Source: [Phialemoniopsis] sp. UDSM-2020 (Eukaryota > Ascomycota > Sordariomycetes > Thyridiales > Thyridiaceae). From it: a stretch of DNA of 64,000 nt. The notes below the pieces were generated by a model, which worked only from the letters and a program-made list of their open reading frames with translations, did no database searches and was not told the origin of the DNA. A program made the position numbers and the translations under genes. Of this stretch, positions 1 through 13,490 are shown in pieces (position 1 is the first letter of the stretch; every line of letters starts with the position of its first letter). The stretch covers positions 2,170,001 to 2,234,000 of the forward strand of contig JAEILZ010000004.1 in NCBI GenBank assembly GCA_018873225.1, read 5' to 3'.

Positions 1-2111
<2,111 letters not shown>

Positions 2112-2199
2112 GACGGGTTCGTAGAAGGAGGACTGATAAGTGCTGGTATGGTTGACCAGTGGTTGCTGGAGAGTCCCCCCTCGGAGAGGCTCCATGGCG

Positions 2200-2207
2200 T
2201 ATTTATA
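2200..2207 (-). promoter_or_regulatory. TATA box of the glucoamylase gene
   Basis: On the minus strand the bases read TATAAATA, 89-96 nt upstream of the glucoamylase ATG at 2111, a usual position for a strongly expressed secreted fungal enzyme. A CTGGAG hexamer at about 2166-2171 fits the loose CreA carbon-repression consensus, but such a short match carries little weight. Confidence 0.55.
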
Positions 2208-2653
2208 CCTCGCCGTTCCGGGTTGGGGATATTGGAGGGTGTTCTCACCACAATTGGAAAAAGACGCCGGCACGATTTTTCAGTGGCGTCCCGGGGTCCG
2301 GCAAAGGCCCGACGCCAGCGTGTTGCCCGGCAGTTGAGTGACAAGGCTATGGCGATGTTGACCAGGAGGCTTCAAGCAGCCTTGTCGCTAGATCCAACAG
2401 CTTATTGGATGTGCGGACGTCAAGGCCAACAGTAGAACTTGGAGATGGTAGTCGCACTAGCAAGGGTTACAGAGCACACCATGCAAAAAGACCGACATCG
2501 AGCCGTTGACGATGCTGGTGGGTGATGCAGCAGGGTCACATCGCCAGATCGCTGGCTTGGAGCCCCACGGGGTGGATTCGTACAATGCAGCCGAAGCGAG
2601 CGAGTATCCGGCACCTGAGTATCGAGATGCTTTCTTTTCCACGTGAAGACCTG

Positions 2654-2690
2654 GCCTTGTTTTTGTTCTTGTTCTTGTTCTTGTTCTTGC
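2654..2690. repeat. TTCTTG hexanucleotide microsatellite
   Basis: About four to five tandem copies of TTCTTG, the first degenerate, in the intergenic region upstream of glucoamylase. No coding role seen. Confidence 0.85.
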
Positions 2691-3750
2691 ATGAAGGCCG
2701 GAGATTTGGCTTCTATGACGAGGCGCTTAGAGGGCGTGGCAAGTACGGCCGAGGAGCGGGGTCATCGTCACTGCGTGTGGTTGTTGATGTATTAGTCCAA
2801 GTATTATCAACGACAGCCTCTCTCACTAAGTGAAGCAACTCGAGCCATAGGCAGAAAAAGTATCTCAAGTAAGGTACCCAAGTACCAGGCTGTAAACCTG
2901 TAAACCTCAAAATGGCTGTCTTGGTACCTTTCTGGCCCCTTCCTCCCTCAACTTTCTCAACCTTAAGCTCTCATACTATTGGATTCCTCACAAACATCGG
3001 TCCAGAGCGGTGGGGTTTCCAGTACTTTTGGTATCCAGAACAGGCCTATAGATGCCCGACAGGTCTTTGAGTACTCCATTCCACTCCTTTTGCATTGAAG
3101 AGGCTTGCTCTGTTCCTGCTTCGAGGTGGTACGTACATGTGGTTGGGCCTCCGCCCAGCTCCGCCCGCCCGCAGCTCCCGGAATCTGGGGGAGATGTAGC
3201 CTAGCGTAGACTGACTGCCGCCGTCACGCACCCGTAGAGACACACACCACAGTCGAATCAGGCAATGCAGCCGATCTGATTACAACCGTTGTCCTGTTCC
3301 TGGCGTCCCTTTCGGTGGTGTACGCTAGGCGGCACTCACTCACATGCACCATGCCCTCCGTGAATTGCCCGAACAGAGGCACGTCTCGAGCCCATGAACC
3401 AGCATTCGGCTGCGCAGCTACGAGACCGCTTCAGACTATACCTACAGCAGCAGTAACGGAACGGCAGCGCTTGAGACGCCTGTACGTGATTCACATTGAG
3501 GTATTCGGGCCTTTCCGAGTTCAAGAATTGAGCCAAAGAACAGGCAGTTCCTCCAGCTGACGCACGGGGTCGTCTGCTGCTTCTGCGCCATCCCAAACAC
3601 AAATCAACATTACACTCCCGTTCTATAGGTGACCGTCCTTTTGACGATATGATCGAGTCTCGGCCCCCCTCCAGCACGGTGCAGGTCATGCATGCTCTAA
3701 CCGGCTTCTCGGCCATATCAGACTAGGGAGGGCGCGACACACAAGAGGTT

Positions 3751-3790
3751 CAAACAACAACAACAACAACAACAACAACAATAACAACAA
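3751..3790. repeat. (ACA)n microsatellite
   Basis: About 13 ACA/CAA units with a single interruption (ATA). It lies about 670 nt upstream of the Snu66 ATG. Confidence 0.9.
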
Positions 3791-4455
3791 AACGCGCGCA
3801 AGACAAGGTAAAGAGAATGTAGGCGAAAGTCATGGTTTTCCTCAACCTCATAGATCGACGATCTCGGAAAAAAGGGGTGGAATATGACGTCTCCAGAAGC
3901 GTCAAGTCCACCAGGCTCAGCTTGTTACGGCGATCCTGGCTTTCAAGACTCTGGTTTCTCTGGGATCTGTCGACTGGAAGATTGACACCATGAAAACAGT
4001 GATGGCTCCATAGGTGATCGAACTGCCGCAGCCATCAACCCTGACTCACCGGAGCGAGCAGAGGACGGCTGGGCACAGATCCGTAGTTTGTGAGAGAAGA
4101 GAAAAGAGAAGCGAAAATGAGGACCAGAAAATTTCTTGGGATAAGAAAGTCGCGGTGCAGGGGTGTCTGTGCTGACATAAGCACCACGTGACTCACAGCA
4201 CCTATGCTCGGGACTTGGACGCAGCCAGGACGGACGGACAGTACTGGAGCTAGCCAAGCCAGCCCGTTTCTTTTTTTGGACTGGATGCTAATCGCGATAA
4301 TGCGACACTTCTGCTCTCGCCCTCTCAACAACCTGCCTGCAGTGGACTGCCCCCCTTCCTCTTAATTGTTAAATCTGGTCAGACACATTCAAGTGCATCG
4401 ATACCTTGTGAACACCCGCGAACCCAACCAACACCAATACCCTGGCGCCTTCATC

Positions 4456-6387
4456 ATGGACGCAGCCACGATCGAGGAGACCAACCGACTCCGGGTGGCA
4501 ATGGGCATGAAGCCCTTGCCTGTCCCCGGGGCAAGCGCCGCCAATAAAGACTCTGCCGAAGACGAGGACCCATCCGCAACCTTTGAGGGCCGTATGGCCC
4601 AAGCAGAAGACAACTACAAGAAGATTCGCGACGCCGAGTTGACCAAGAAGAGGCGGGACGAGAAGGCTGCTGCCATCAAAAAGGCCCGAGAAGACGCACA
4701 ACGCTTTGCTGTACTTGAAGGCAAAGGCTTTGGAGATCTCGGTGATGGTGCCGATCTGGATGCTCAGTCCTGGCTCAAGAGCCAAAAGAAACGGCAGAAG
4801 AAGATCGAGAAGGCCCGCAAGCTTGAAGAAGACCAGGCGGCCGCGGAAGCTGCGGCCGCCCAAGAATACTCGTCAAAAGACCTGGCGGGAGTCAGTGTTG
4901 CGCATGACATGTCTAGTTTTCTCGATGGTGACGATCAGATCCTCACGCTGAAAGACACCACGGTGTTGGAGAACGAAGATGAGGGCGATGAGCTGGAAAA
5001 TATCGACATGCGAGAGCGGGAGAAGCTCAACGAGAACCTGAAGCTCAAGAAGAAGAAACCGATCTACGATCCAAACGATATCGACGAGACAGGCGAGCAC
5101 AGCATCCTAGCACAGTATGACGACGAGATCAACGGCAAGAAGAAGAAGAAGTTTACTCTCGATGCAACGGGGACCTCGTCCGATATCGCTGATATACTAG
5201 GTGCACCCACGGAGAATAAGAAGTTACAGAGTCTCAATCTCGATATCGCCGAAGACAAGCCTCAGTCAGACTACTTGGACATCTCAGAGGTCAAGGTCAA
5301 GAAGCCCAAGAAGAAGAAGTCCAAGTCCACGCGCCAGAGGCCTGTCGACGATGATGACGTCCTCTTCCCAGGAGATGATCAGACCATGGATATCGATACA
5401 GCCGCCGGTAGCTTCACCAAGAAGCGCAAGGTGATCGATGATTCCTTCGTCGATGATGAGGATCTGCAATCTACGCTAGCCATGCAGAGGAGAGATGCGC
5501 TGAAAAAGAGGAAACGCATGCGCCCAGAAGATATCGCCAAGTCGCTACGCGAAGAAGCCCAAAGCGCTGGCGCAGAGGTGGCTGATGAGGAGGGTAAAGG
5601 CCTCGTACTGGATGAGATCAGCGGGTTTGTCGGCGCATTGGGCAAACCGAGTGAGGATGATGAACGAAGAGCCCGGGCAAAGAAACCAAGACAAGACGAT
5701 TCCGTGACAAAGATGGAAGGCTCCGAGGATGAGGATACCCACATGGGTATGGCCGACGACCTTCCAAACGACGGCCGAAACGGAGGGGATTCTGAGCAAC
5801 CAGAGCTTACAACCACCGGCGTCGAGGACGAGAAGACGATCAGTCAAGGCCTGGGCGCCACCCTCTCGATATTGAGAGACCGGGGTCTTGTCAAGGAGAC
5901 GACCGGACAAGACCTGAATGAGAATTTCCGCCGCCATGAGCTCTTTGTAGCGGAACGAAACCGCCGCCTGGCCCAGATCGACGACGACGCCAAACGGCAA
6001 CGAGAGCGTGATCGGGCCAGCGGTCTCTGGGATCGCATGTCACAGCGCGAGCGAGAAGAATACTCTCGGAAACAAAATGCGCAACGCGAATACCAAGCAT
6101 CCAAAGTACTTCAGGACATGTTCAACCAAGACTACAGACCCAATTTCAACATCAAATATGTTGATGATCATGGCCGCAGCTTGGATCAGAAGGAAGCCTT
6201 CAAGCTCATGAGCCACCAGTTCCACGGCAAAGGCAGTGGCAAAGGGAAGACGGACAAGATGCTCAAGAAGATTGAGGAGGAGAAGAAACGTGAGGCACAA
6301 AGTATTCTTGATGCCAACGTCAACATGGGCTCGGCAGCAGCCCAGCAGCTCAAGAAGCGCCGTGAGGCCGGGGTTCGGCTGGCATAA
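4456..6387 (+). CDS. SNU66: U4/U6.U5 tri-snRNP protein, SART-1/Snu66 family
   Basis: Nuclear pre-mRNA splicing factor of the tri-snRNP. It is a single uninterrupted exon of 643 codons. The ATG at 4456 is the first ATG of the frame and gives the typical family start, MDAATIEETNRLRVAMGMKP (animal SART1 also opens with an IEETN-L-R segment and a K-PL motif). The protein is highly charged, with Lys/Glu coiled-coil stretches (residues about 50-130), several KKKKK runs, acidic patches, and the conserved C-terminal part (GLGATLSILRDRGLVKE, then NIKYVDDHGRSLDQKEAFK and LMSHQFHGKGSGKGKTDKML) that defines SART-1 proteins. The end MGSAAAQQLKKRREAGVRLA is also family-typical. It is transcribed away from glucoamylase. 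Confidence is high on family and extent; function is taken from the family. Confidence 0.94.
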   Translation: MDAATIEETNRLRVAMGMKPLPVPGASAANKDSAEDEDPSATFEGRMAQAEDNYKKIRDAELTKKRRDEKAAAIKKAREDAQRFAVLEGKGFGDLGDGADLDAQSWLKSQKKRQKKIEKARKLEEDQAAAEAAAAQEYSSKDLAGVSVAHDMSSFLDGDDQILTLKDTTVLENEDEGDELENIDMREREKLNENLKLKKKKPIYDPNDIDETGEHSILAQYDDEINGKKKKKFTLDATGTSSDIADILGAPTENKKLQSLNLDIAEDKPQSDYLDISEVKVKKPKKKKSKSTRQRPVDDDDVLFPGDDQTMDIDTAAGSFTKKRKVIDDSFVDDEDLQSTLAMQRRDALKKRKRMRPEDIAKSLREEAQSAGAEVADEEGKGLVLDEISGFVGALGKPSEDDERRARAKKPRQDDSVTKMEGSEDEDTHMGMADDLPNDGRNGGDSEQPELTTTGVEDEKTISQGLGATLSILRDRGLVKETTGQDLNENFRRHELFVAERNRRLAQIDDDAKRQRERDRASGLWDRMSQREREEYSRKQNAQREYQASKVLQDMFNQDYRPNFNIKYVDDHGRSLDQKEAFKLMSHQFHGKGSGKGKTDKMLKKIEEEKKREAQSILDANVNMGSAAAQQLKKRREAGVRLA

Positions 6388-6745
6388 AACCCGCCGATTA
6401 CAGAGCCTGGATCACAGGCGAGCTTTTGTAGTATACCACTTGGGAATCAAAAGGTGCATATTACCCTTACACTATCTTCCATCGAGCCACTGTCTTATGT
6501 CATGCTGACGTGCAAGTCAAGTCATCTTGCAGAGCCTCTAGTTGAGTATCCGCATGCCAAACTGGTGTATTTGGGTATCGTGACACAGTTGGTGAGTGAG
6601 GTATGTCTCAATGCTGCGATGATCAGTAGTCTGTGACTATCCCGTGCAAAGTCTTAAAGGTACTTGATATGATCCTGTCTGTTTTCGGGCCCCGCCCGGG
6701 CCTCTACAATTTTATTGATCCTGATGTAGACTCAGGCTCTCTATG

Positions 6746-7550
6746 TTACTCTCTTAGATTCGGCTTCCGCGCCAAGACCACATCCATGACGTGGGGCCAG
6801 TACCTCTCTATCATCGAGAGAAAGTCGCTCATGATCTCCGCAGCCATACGACTTTCCGACGCTGGGCTCGCTCCGTTGACCACGGTCGAAGGGCGGGCTT
6901 TGAGCTTCAGTGCCGCTGGCATGGGGCAGGAAGTATGATCGTCACGGACACATCCACCGGCATGCTCGCTATCTGGACCTGGTTCCGTATGGTCGACGTG
7001 GAACCTCTGGTCCGGACGGGCAGGTGCAGTGACCAGCTTTGTAGCCGCTCTAGTGCAATCTGTCTCCTCCTTTCCCATCTGCGCCGCTCTTGAGCGTCGA
7101 GTGACGAAGCGGGCATCTCCATAACCACCGCCGGTATACCTGCCCAAGGGCCTGTTGAGGATATACTCGTCCTGCAATTGCCTGCGGATGCTCCTCTGCA
7201 CGAGCACCGGGTTGGAGACTTTCTGCTGTTGCTGTGATGCTGTGATACTAGAATCAATCTGGATAGGCATCGCCTCCATGTGCGGTGAGCTCCAATACGT
7301 CTTCGTTCTGATCACTTACAGGGCAGTAGACGAGCGAGCTCGAACGCACAGTTCCACAAGCGTCCGGTGGCGTATAAAGTAGCCTGTGTGCAGAATCTCT
7401 AGAGTTGGTTATTGGGGCAACGAGGACTTGACACGAGAAAGCCGAGTCTCCCCTTGAAGGAGGAGGAGTCTCGGCTTTATACATGAATGTATCATTGTCG
7501 ACCTCATCCTGAACTGCACGAGCAAGAGGCTTGTGCAGAACAAGCCGCAT
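6746..7550 (-). CDS. Hypothetical protein, two-exon model (tentative)
   Basis: Not recognised. The proposed model is complement of 7320-7550 and 6746-7258, with a 61-nt intron (GTAAGTGATC donor, TATCCAG acceptor) joining two frames in phase 0 to about 247 residues. The first in-frame ATG is at 7550. The product contains a plausible stretch, VLVQRSIRRQLQDEYILNRP followed by LGRYTGGGYGDARFVTRRSR, rich in basic and aromatic residues and lacking signal peptide or membrane segments. Against it: no family match is recalled, the second half is compositionally ordinary, and other acceptors (for example after CACAGCAACAGCAG) are equally possible. It lies between the 3' ends of Snu66 and Mug190. Treat as a candidate only. 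Confidence 0.33.
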
Positions 7551-8033
7551 TGTCGTCAAATACCTCGCTTTGTTCCCTCCTGCGGCCAAGCCAATTAATT
7601 GGACATAATGTCTCTGAACAAGAGCTCACCAGTCAGGCTGTTCAAGACCATGGGAAACCAGCACAAAGCAACAAAGGCTCATGAAATTCCGCCATTGATC
7701 TTGTTGAATGGATCTCGTCAACTGCTCCTTTGTGAGAGTTGAGTCTATCCCTCCCATCGTGATATCTGCACCACCTAAAAGGACGACAACATGTGGTTTA
7801 ATGCAAGACACTGTTCAGGTCATTACATCAATTCTCATTACCACGATACAATACATGTTGTTGATGACAATTTTCAAACCCAGCCTCGTGTATGCTGATG
7901 AAGCAGGATGAGGCGTGATCCAACCAACCGATACGTCCTTCCAACCGAGTATTTGCCAGCCGGCCGTGTTTTGAATTCTATCATTACGCACTCATCTTTG
8001 TTCCGTCATCCACCCCTCGAAGCTGATCCTAAC
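7551..8033. other. Intergenic region
   Basis: Between the tentative hypothetical gene and the 3' end of the Mug190 gene. I see nothing supportable in it. Confidence 0.5.
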
Positions 8034-11000
8034 CTACACTTCGGTCTCAACGTCTGGCTTGCGCCCGTCGAGAGCACCGAGCTTGGTCACTCGGCGCACA
8101 GCAAAGGTAGCCTCGTCCTTTGCGAATGCGGCATTGCGCATTGGTCGCCTACGTATAAATTGTTAGTCAAACGACACAGCCTGATTATCTGACAAGCAGG
8201 AGTCCTACCACTGCATGAGGCCCCTATGCTTCCGATGCAAGTCTCGACTGCGATCCTTGTAGTCTTTGTACTGCTTAAGCGGGTTCTTGCTGCTCGTGGA
8301 GCCAGCGCTTCCCGACGTGCCCGCTGTGTCGGTGGAGGGGCGCGTCGCCATGGCATCGGCGTGGTCGTGCGACTGGTCCCTGTTGCCACTGGCGCCAGTG
8401 CTGTTGGTCTGTGCATCTTGTATGCCGAGATCCGGGTCGCCCGAGTCATCATCCGAGTCTGTGGCGTACTGGTCGTCGTCGGCAGAGTCGTCAGTCGTGT
8501 TGTAGTTGGGCCCTCCGCGGCCGATCATGTCGGAAGGGTCCTTGCCAAAGGCGCCGCTCCAGTCGGTGCCGTCCTTGGACAGCCACTTTTTCTTGTCCTC
8601 TTCGTGAGCCGTGGCCAAAACGTCGCGACCCTGGGTCAGCGAAGCATCGTGCAGCTTCTGGATGGATGGCGGGACCTCTCCGCGGACCTCCTCCGTGCGC
8701 ACACCTTCCGCGTAGCATGCCTCCCACGTTTCGATGGTCTCGCGCGAGTCGTTGTCGCTGACAAACTTGAGGTGATCACGGTCGGTGCCGGGCTTGAAGC
8801 GACCCCTAAATTTGACGCGGCCGAGCTCCTTGATGTCGATGTCGGGGACAGATTTGTAGTTCTCCTCTGTGATGTAGTTCTGTGAAAGCCGTAGACCATT
8901 GTCACACTGCCAGATAGGGAGGTCGAACTCCTTTTCCTCGTTATCGCAAATGTCCTGCAGCCAGAAGACGGCGAAAATGTTGGTGTTGCGCTTGCCAGAC
9001 TGATGGAATTCAAAGAAGACTGGAGAGCGATAGCGGTAGCGGACGGGCAGGCGGATCTTCTCGGACTTGCTGCCCTCGCCGGAAACGTCCCACTTCAGAC
9101 CGCCATCTCCAGATTGAGAGCAGAGCTCACTCTTGACGGTGGCAGAGCTGCCACCAGTGCGAAGGCGAAGCTTCATCTTCGACGATGGAGCCCAGTTGAC
9201 GGTAGAGATGGTATCAGACAAGAACTCAAAGGTGCCAATCTCGCCAAAGCCAAGCTGAGTGGGAGGAAGCTTGAGTTCGATTGACCTGAATAGGACGCTG
9301 ATGCGGACGCGACCGAAACCAATGCCGCCGTCGAGAGGATACCAGCGGGTGCTCTGGCTGCTCGTCAAAAGGATGTCAGACAGGCGAAGAGGCACGACGC
9401 CAATGATGGGGTCATGCTGCCGGTTGCGAGAATCACGGACGGCGACGGTAACAATGGTAGATCGCCAGTCGCGGATGAATCGCTCCGTGCCGGCCTCGAA
9501 GATCGGCTTTGAGGACACGACCTTGGTGCGGGTTTTGTAGACAAGCTCGTCGTTGACCAGAATGGTGCAGTAGGAGCTCGGCAGCTTCTTACTCTGCTCC
9601 TCCTTGAGCTCACCAGCTTCGGGACGGGCGGGCTCATACTCCTTGCCTTTTCTCTTGCCGTCGGATCCCTTGATGTTTTCCAGTTCGAGGTTCACGATCT
9701 GATGCACGACGACACCAAGTACTCCGCTCGGCCAAAGCGGGTCAGGGGGCGTGTGGACAACCGCATCCTCCTCGGCGGTGTCGAGCGCGCCCCTCTCATC
9801 TTGGAGCTCCTTCTTGTCTTGCAGCTCCTTGGGAAGGTTGGGGTCCTTGCCATCGGTCCTGAGTGCCTTGCGGAACTGGGTCTTGCCGAAGAAGCCAACC
9901 TCCCAATGAAGCTCACCAGGCATGGTACTATCCGCCTTGACACCGCGGAGATTGGAGATTTGCGGGAACATCTTCCCGGGGTGCTGGATGAGCTTCTGGA
10001 TGCTAAGCTCGACCTTGCCGACGACATCATCTGCCGAGGATCGGTCACTGTCCCAGAGCTCAAGAGAAAGCTGCTCATCGGCCTTGATGATGTCAGAAGT
10101 GACCAAGAGCTGGGCGCATTCGGAGAAGACGGGGTTGAGGTCGTCCTGGATGACTCGGGTGCAGTACTGGGGCTTGCCAAACTTGGAGAAAGCAATGCAA
10201 ATGTAAGGGTCGGAGCCACCGCCCTTGCTTCCTCGACGGTCTTGCTTGCTGAGTCCAGTGGCCTTGTGGATGCGAATGAAGAGGACACCCAGCGCCTGGG
10301 TGTCCTTCTGGATATCATCGCCCTGAAGCATCTTGCCGATGTCCAGGGTCATCGACTTGGGCGCCACGTACATGCTGGCAGCAGCGGCAATAGCCCAGTT
10401 GACAAAGTTGGAGATCAGTGGCAGGTTCAGGATATTGGCGCCCTTCTCAACCAGAGGAATGCAGCTGGCCTCGACCTTGGGCAGACCCATGAGAGTGAAG
10501 CTCAGAGTCTTGACGAAGGGCGGTGCGGGCGTCAACGCAACGCGGATGCGGGCTGTGCAGACAAGCCCGTTCAGCTCTACCCAGATGGGGAAGGGAACGC
10601 CGAACAAGCCCTTGATGCCGAGGTAGAAGACCAACTGCATGCCCATGTTACGAGCCTTGGAAGAGACATCGTTGCCCGAGGGCAGGGCATGATACGCGAT
10701 TGTGGCTTCCAGGTTGTAGAAGTCGCCGCCTTCCTCATCCGCGGCGAGTTCCTGGGGGTCCTTGGTCTTTTCGTCGTTCTTGCGGATATCTTCCTTGAGG
10801 TCTTTAACCTGCTCGTCCGGCAGAGCTCGCAAGCTCAGGATTCGGAGAGGGTTGCTTCCTTGGGAGATGTCGTTTACCTTGACGTTCTCAACCACGCCAG
10901 GAACACTGGCTTGCATGACATCCTGTAGCAAGTCAGCCGATGTGTGATTGTGCTTTGAGGTGTGATCTAGCTGTACTTACCTCGAGTGTATCAGCAACGG

Positions 11001-11862
11001 CCGCAAACATCTCGGGGTTGATCAGGCCCCAGACCAGACCAAGAGCCGTGTTCAACCACTCGACGGATTCTGGGATGAGGTTTACGACAGCAGTCTCGCC
11101 GCGCTTCTGCTCGCTGGACCACTCGGTGTCCCTGCCCTGCCGGACAACGTCCTTCATCCATAAGAACACACCGGAAGCAATGCAGATAGCGAGGGGGATC
11201 AACCCCAAGAGCCTGCCGCCGAACATTTTGCCGATAAAGATGATGGCAATGAAAATACCGGCGCACAGGACGTTGGCTCGGGCCTCCATGGCGGCAAACA
11301 TAGGCTCGAAACTAACGGAAGGGGTGGGGTGGAAGAGAACATTGGTCTTCTCGCCGTGGATAGGGACATCGCTGGTGCTACCGGGGACCACGGGATCTGG
11401 TGGCGCGGTGATGTCTTGATTCTTTCGATATTCTTCGCCGGACTGGGTAGCCTCGGTTTTGACGGGAGTGTCTTTACCTAGGTTGGCATTGGGAACGGAA
11501 AGCTGGAATTATGAAAACGGTGAGCTTAGCGAAAGGGGCGGGCCATGGGGCGATGGAAGGCAGCTTACCTGAGGGTCCTTGACCGTTTTCATAAAGGACG
11601 AGTCGATATCCTCAATCTCGACATCCCTTCCGGTGACGGGGTCCCTGACCGTGCGCCGGTGTTTGCCGCTCTTCTTGGGGGTCTCTTTGTGGTCTGTCAC
11701 CTCGCCGGCCTTTTTATTGTTCTTTTTGAGGCTGGCGTCAATCTCGGCATCGCGCTTCGTCTTGTCCCTGTCAAGACTGTCCATAAACTGCTTGATGTTG
11801 GGGATTCTGTTGGTTCCCGAGTAGTGCTGGCCCGAAGGCACGACATGCTCCTGCTCATTCAT
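8034..11862 (-). CDS. mug190: SMP and C2 domain protein, Mug190 type
   Basis: Likely an ER-anchored lipid-transfer protein at membrane contacts, like tricalbins/extended synaptotagmins. Exons: complement of 11569-11862, 10981-11502, 8209-10922 and 8034-8148; 1,214 residues. Residues 1-140 are polar and basic. Residues about 171-215 form a hydrophobic hairpin (LCAGIFIAIIFIGKMFGGRL, LGLIPLAICIASGVFLWM). An SMP-like domain follows (about 235-480, with LPSGNDVSSKARNMGMQLVF), then a C2 domain near 482 (ALGVLFIRIHKATGL, SDPYICIAFSKFGKPQYCTR) and another near 667 (GVLGVVVHQIVNLELENIKG). The acidic Asp/Ser tail ends in a basic terminal exon. That last exon is reached through a 60-nt intron (8149-8208) with a perfect TGACTAAC branch site; without splicing the frame stops at TGG-TAG. 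Family call is secure; lipid transfer is inferred. Confidence 0.9.
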
Positions 11863-12187
11863 CTTGACCTGCTTCGCCTACTACTACGGGCGTATGATGA
11901 CTTGAGAGAAGAGGCTTATCCGATCCCAGGTCCAAGGAATGGTTGCCTTGGCCACATGCAGGCAATGAAATGAGGAAACCTCCAAAGAAGTGTGGTGGTA
12001 TGGTGATGAGTTACAGATTTACAAGGGCAGAAGACGAGGAGGAGGGGTTTGGGTGTACGTAAAGTAGTTAAGTACTTCGTATGCTTTTTTGTGGCAGATA
12101 GTCGAGCTTGGCCGTGCCACCTCGTCAGTGCTAATCCATGGCAGGGAACAGAGAAAAAACAGGCAATTGGGTTTCACACAAGGCACA

Positions 12188-12260
12188 CTACTGCTGCTAC
12201 TGCTACTGCTACTGCTACTGCTACTGCTACTGCTATGATGATGATGATGATTATGATGTT
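12188..12260. repeat. Compound microsatellite (TACTGC)n-(ATG)n
   Basis: About seven copies of a CTACTG/TACTGC hexamer followed by about six ATG/ATT triplets. It sits upstream of the Mug190 start (11862, minus strand). Confidence 0.88.
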
Positions 12261-12764
12261 AAAGGCGGCGCTATCCGAACCATCAAGCCTGCTAACAGAA
12301 GAATGATGAATGATGGGGGTGGGTGGGTGTGTATGACGTCGACGCCGCACCTCACTTTGACCAAAGCTTGCCTGAGCTTGCCCAAGCTTGTCCATCTTTT
12401 GCGGGCGCCACCCCACAAATCCCGGCGGCAGATGGGGCTGGCCAAGGGAGCCAAGCTTCCAACTGAGTCGCTAACGATTCGTAAACCCTGCTCAGTGGTG
12501 GAGAGGGGGGGAGAGGATCTACCTTATCAGCCCCAGCTCCTGGTCGACGCGGTCAAGCTGCTCCGAGTCTTGCAAAGTCCAAACGCGTCCATTGTTGGAG
12601 CTGAAAGGAGCGGTATCACTAGATATGCCAATCCCGGGCAGACCAATCTTGAGATATCTACCTGACCTGTGAGAGACACGGGGAATGCAAAGGACGACGT
12701 ATGCCATTTGCCCAGAATATTTACCATTCCAAGTGAATTACCTGAGAGGAGAGAGTACTCAACT

Positions 12765-12818
12765 TGGTAGGTATGTACCTACTTAGTACCTACCTAGGTA
12801 GGCAAGTAGGTAGGTAGT
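12765..12818. repeat. ACCTAGGTA-type palindromic motif cluster
   Basis: Interleaved TAGGTA, GTACCTA and CCTAGG units in a self-complementary stretch (for example TACCTACCTAGGTAGG). Similar short motifs recur in many intergenic regions of this window and not as clusters in coding exons. Confidence 0.75.
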
Positions 12819-13490
12819 GTGTGGCCTGGACCTGGAGAGTTCCAAGTGTTTGTTCAGCTGGGCAGGGCATGCAATTGACGTCAGTGCCATGGGAATGCTG
12901 TTTCTGAACTTTAAACCACCATCACAAATGATCGACACGGCTGGACTCTGGCCCTGCATCGCACTGCACTACATCGCAGCCCATCGCCAGTGCAACCTCA
13001 GATCGGCTTGATGCCGGCTCGTCTTCTCCCTACCCAGTATGCTTCTTCACGAGCAATCAAAGAATTCTCCGAACGATCCTGCCCCTTCTCCACAGTTACA
13101 AGTGCTTCTTGAAACTAACCGCCGCGGTGTCACGTAATCGCACCGGGATCCATTCAAGCCTTCTTTCACCAAGTCACCTTGTTGCTTCTGTTGCGTGATA
13201 AATATATATAAACATGGCCATGAACATGGATGGATATAGCGATATATGCACTTCAAACCTACTTCGTGAGAAGTCCCAGACCATTCCTTTCCCTGCATGC
13301 AACCGACCGTGATCTCGTTTCTGGCGTGTCGTCCGGGGGTATATAATAGTACAAATACAATTCGGGGAGCATGTAAAAAAAGCTCGCCAAGAAACCAACG
13401 CAATCGCATGCATGCTCTGAAAATGCATGCATCAAGGAAGAAAGACATTTCATAAAAGCCCCCCCAGACCCAAAGCCGATAAGTCCTTTT

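Larger units (their letters stand above)
2112..4455. other. Divergent intergenic region between glucoamylase and Snu66
   Basis: No convincing coding sequence. It serves as 5' region of both flanking genes. It holds a TTCTTG-type hexamer repeat at about 2654-2690 and an ACA trinucleotide array at 3751-3790. The remainder is mixed sequence with only short, unsupported open frames. Confidence 0.6.
11863..13490. other. Intergenic region with repeats
   Basis: No coding sequence supported. It holds a TACTGC hexamer array (12188-12234) running into ATG/GAT triplets, an ACCTAGGTA-type motif cluster (12765-12818), and an A/T-rich TATATATA stretch near 13201-13211. Confidence 0.6.

Noticed and set aside
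9702..10928. 408-codon open frame on the plus strand
   Set aside because: Lies wholly antisense to the Mug190 coding exon, whose SMP and C2 motifs fix the true frame; the plus-strand product has no recognisable domain.
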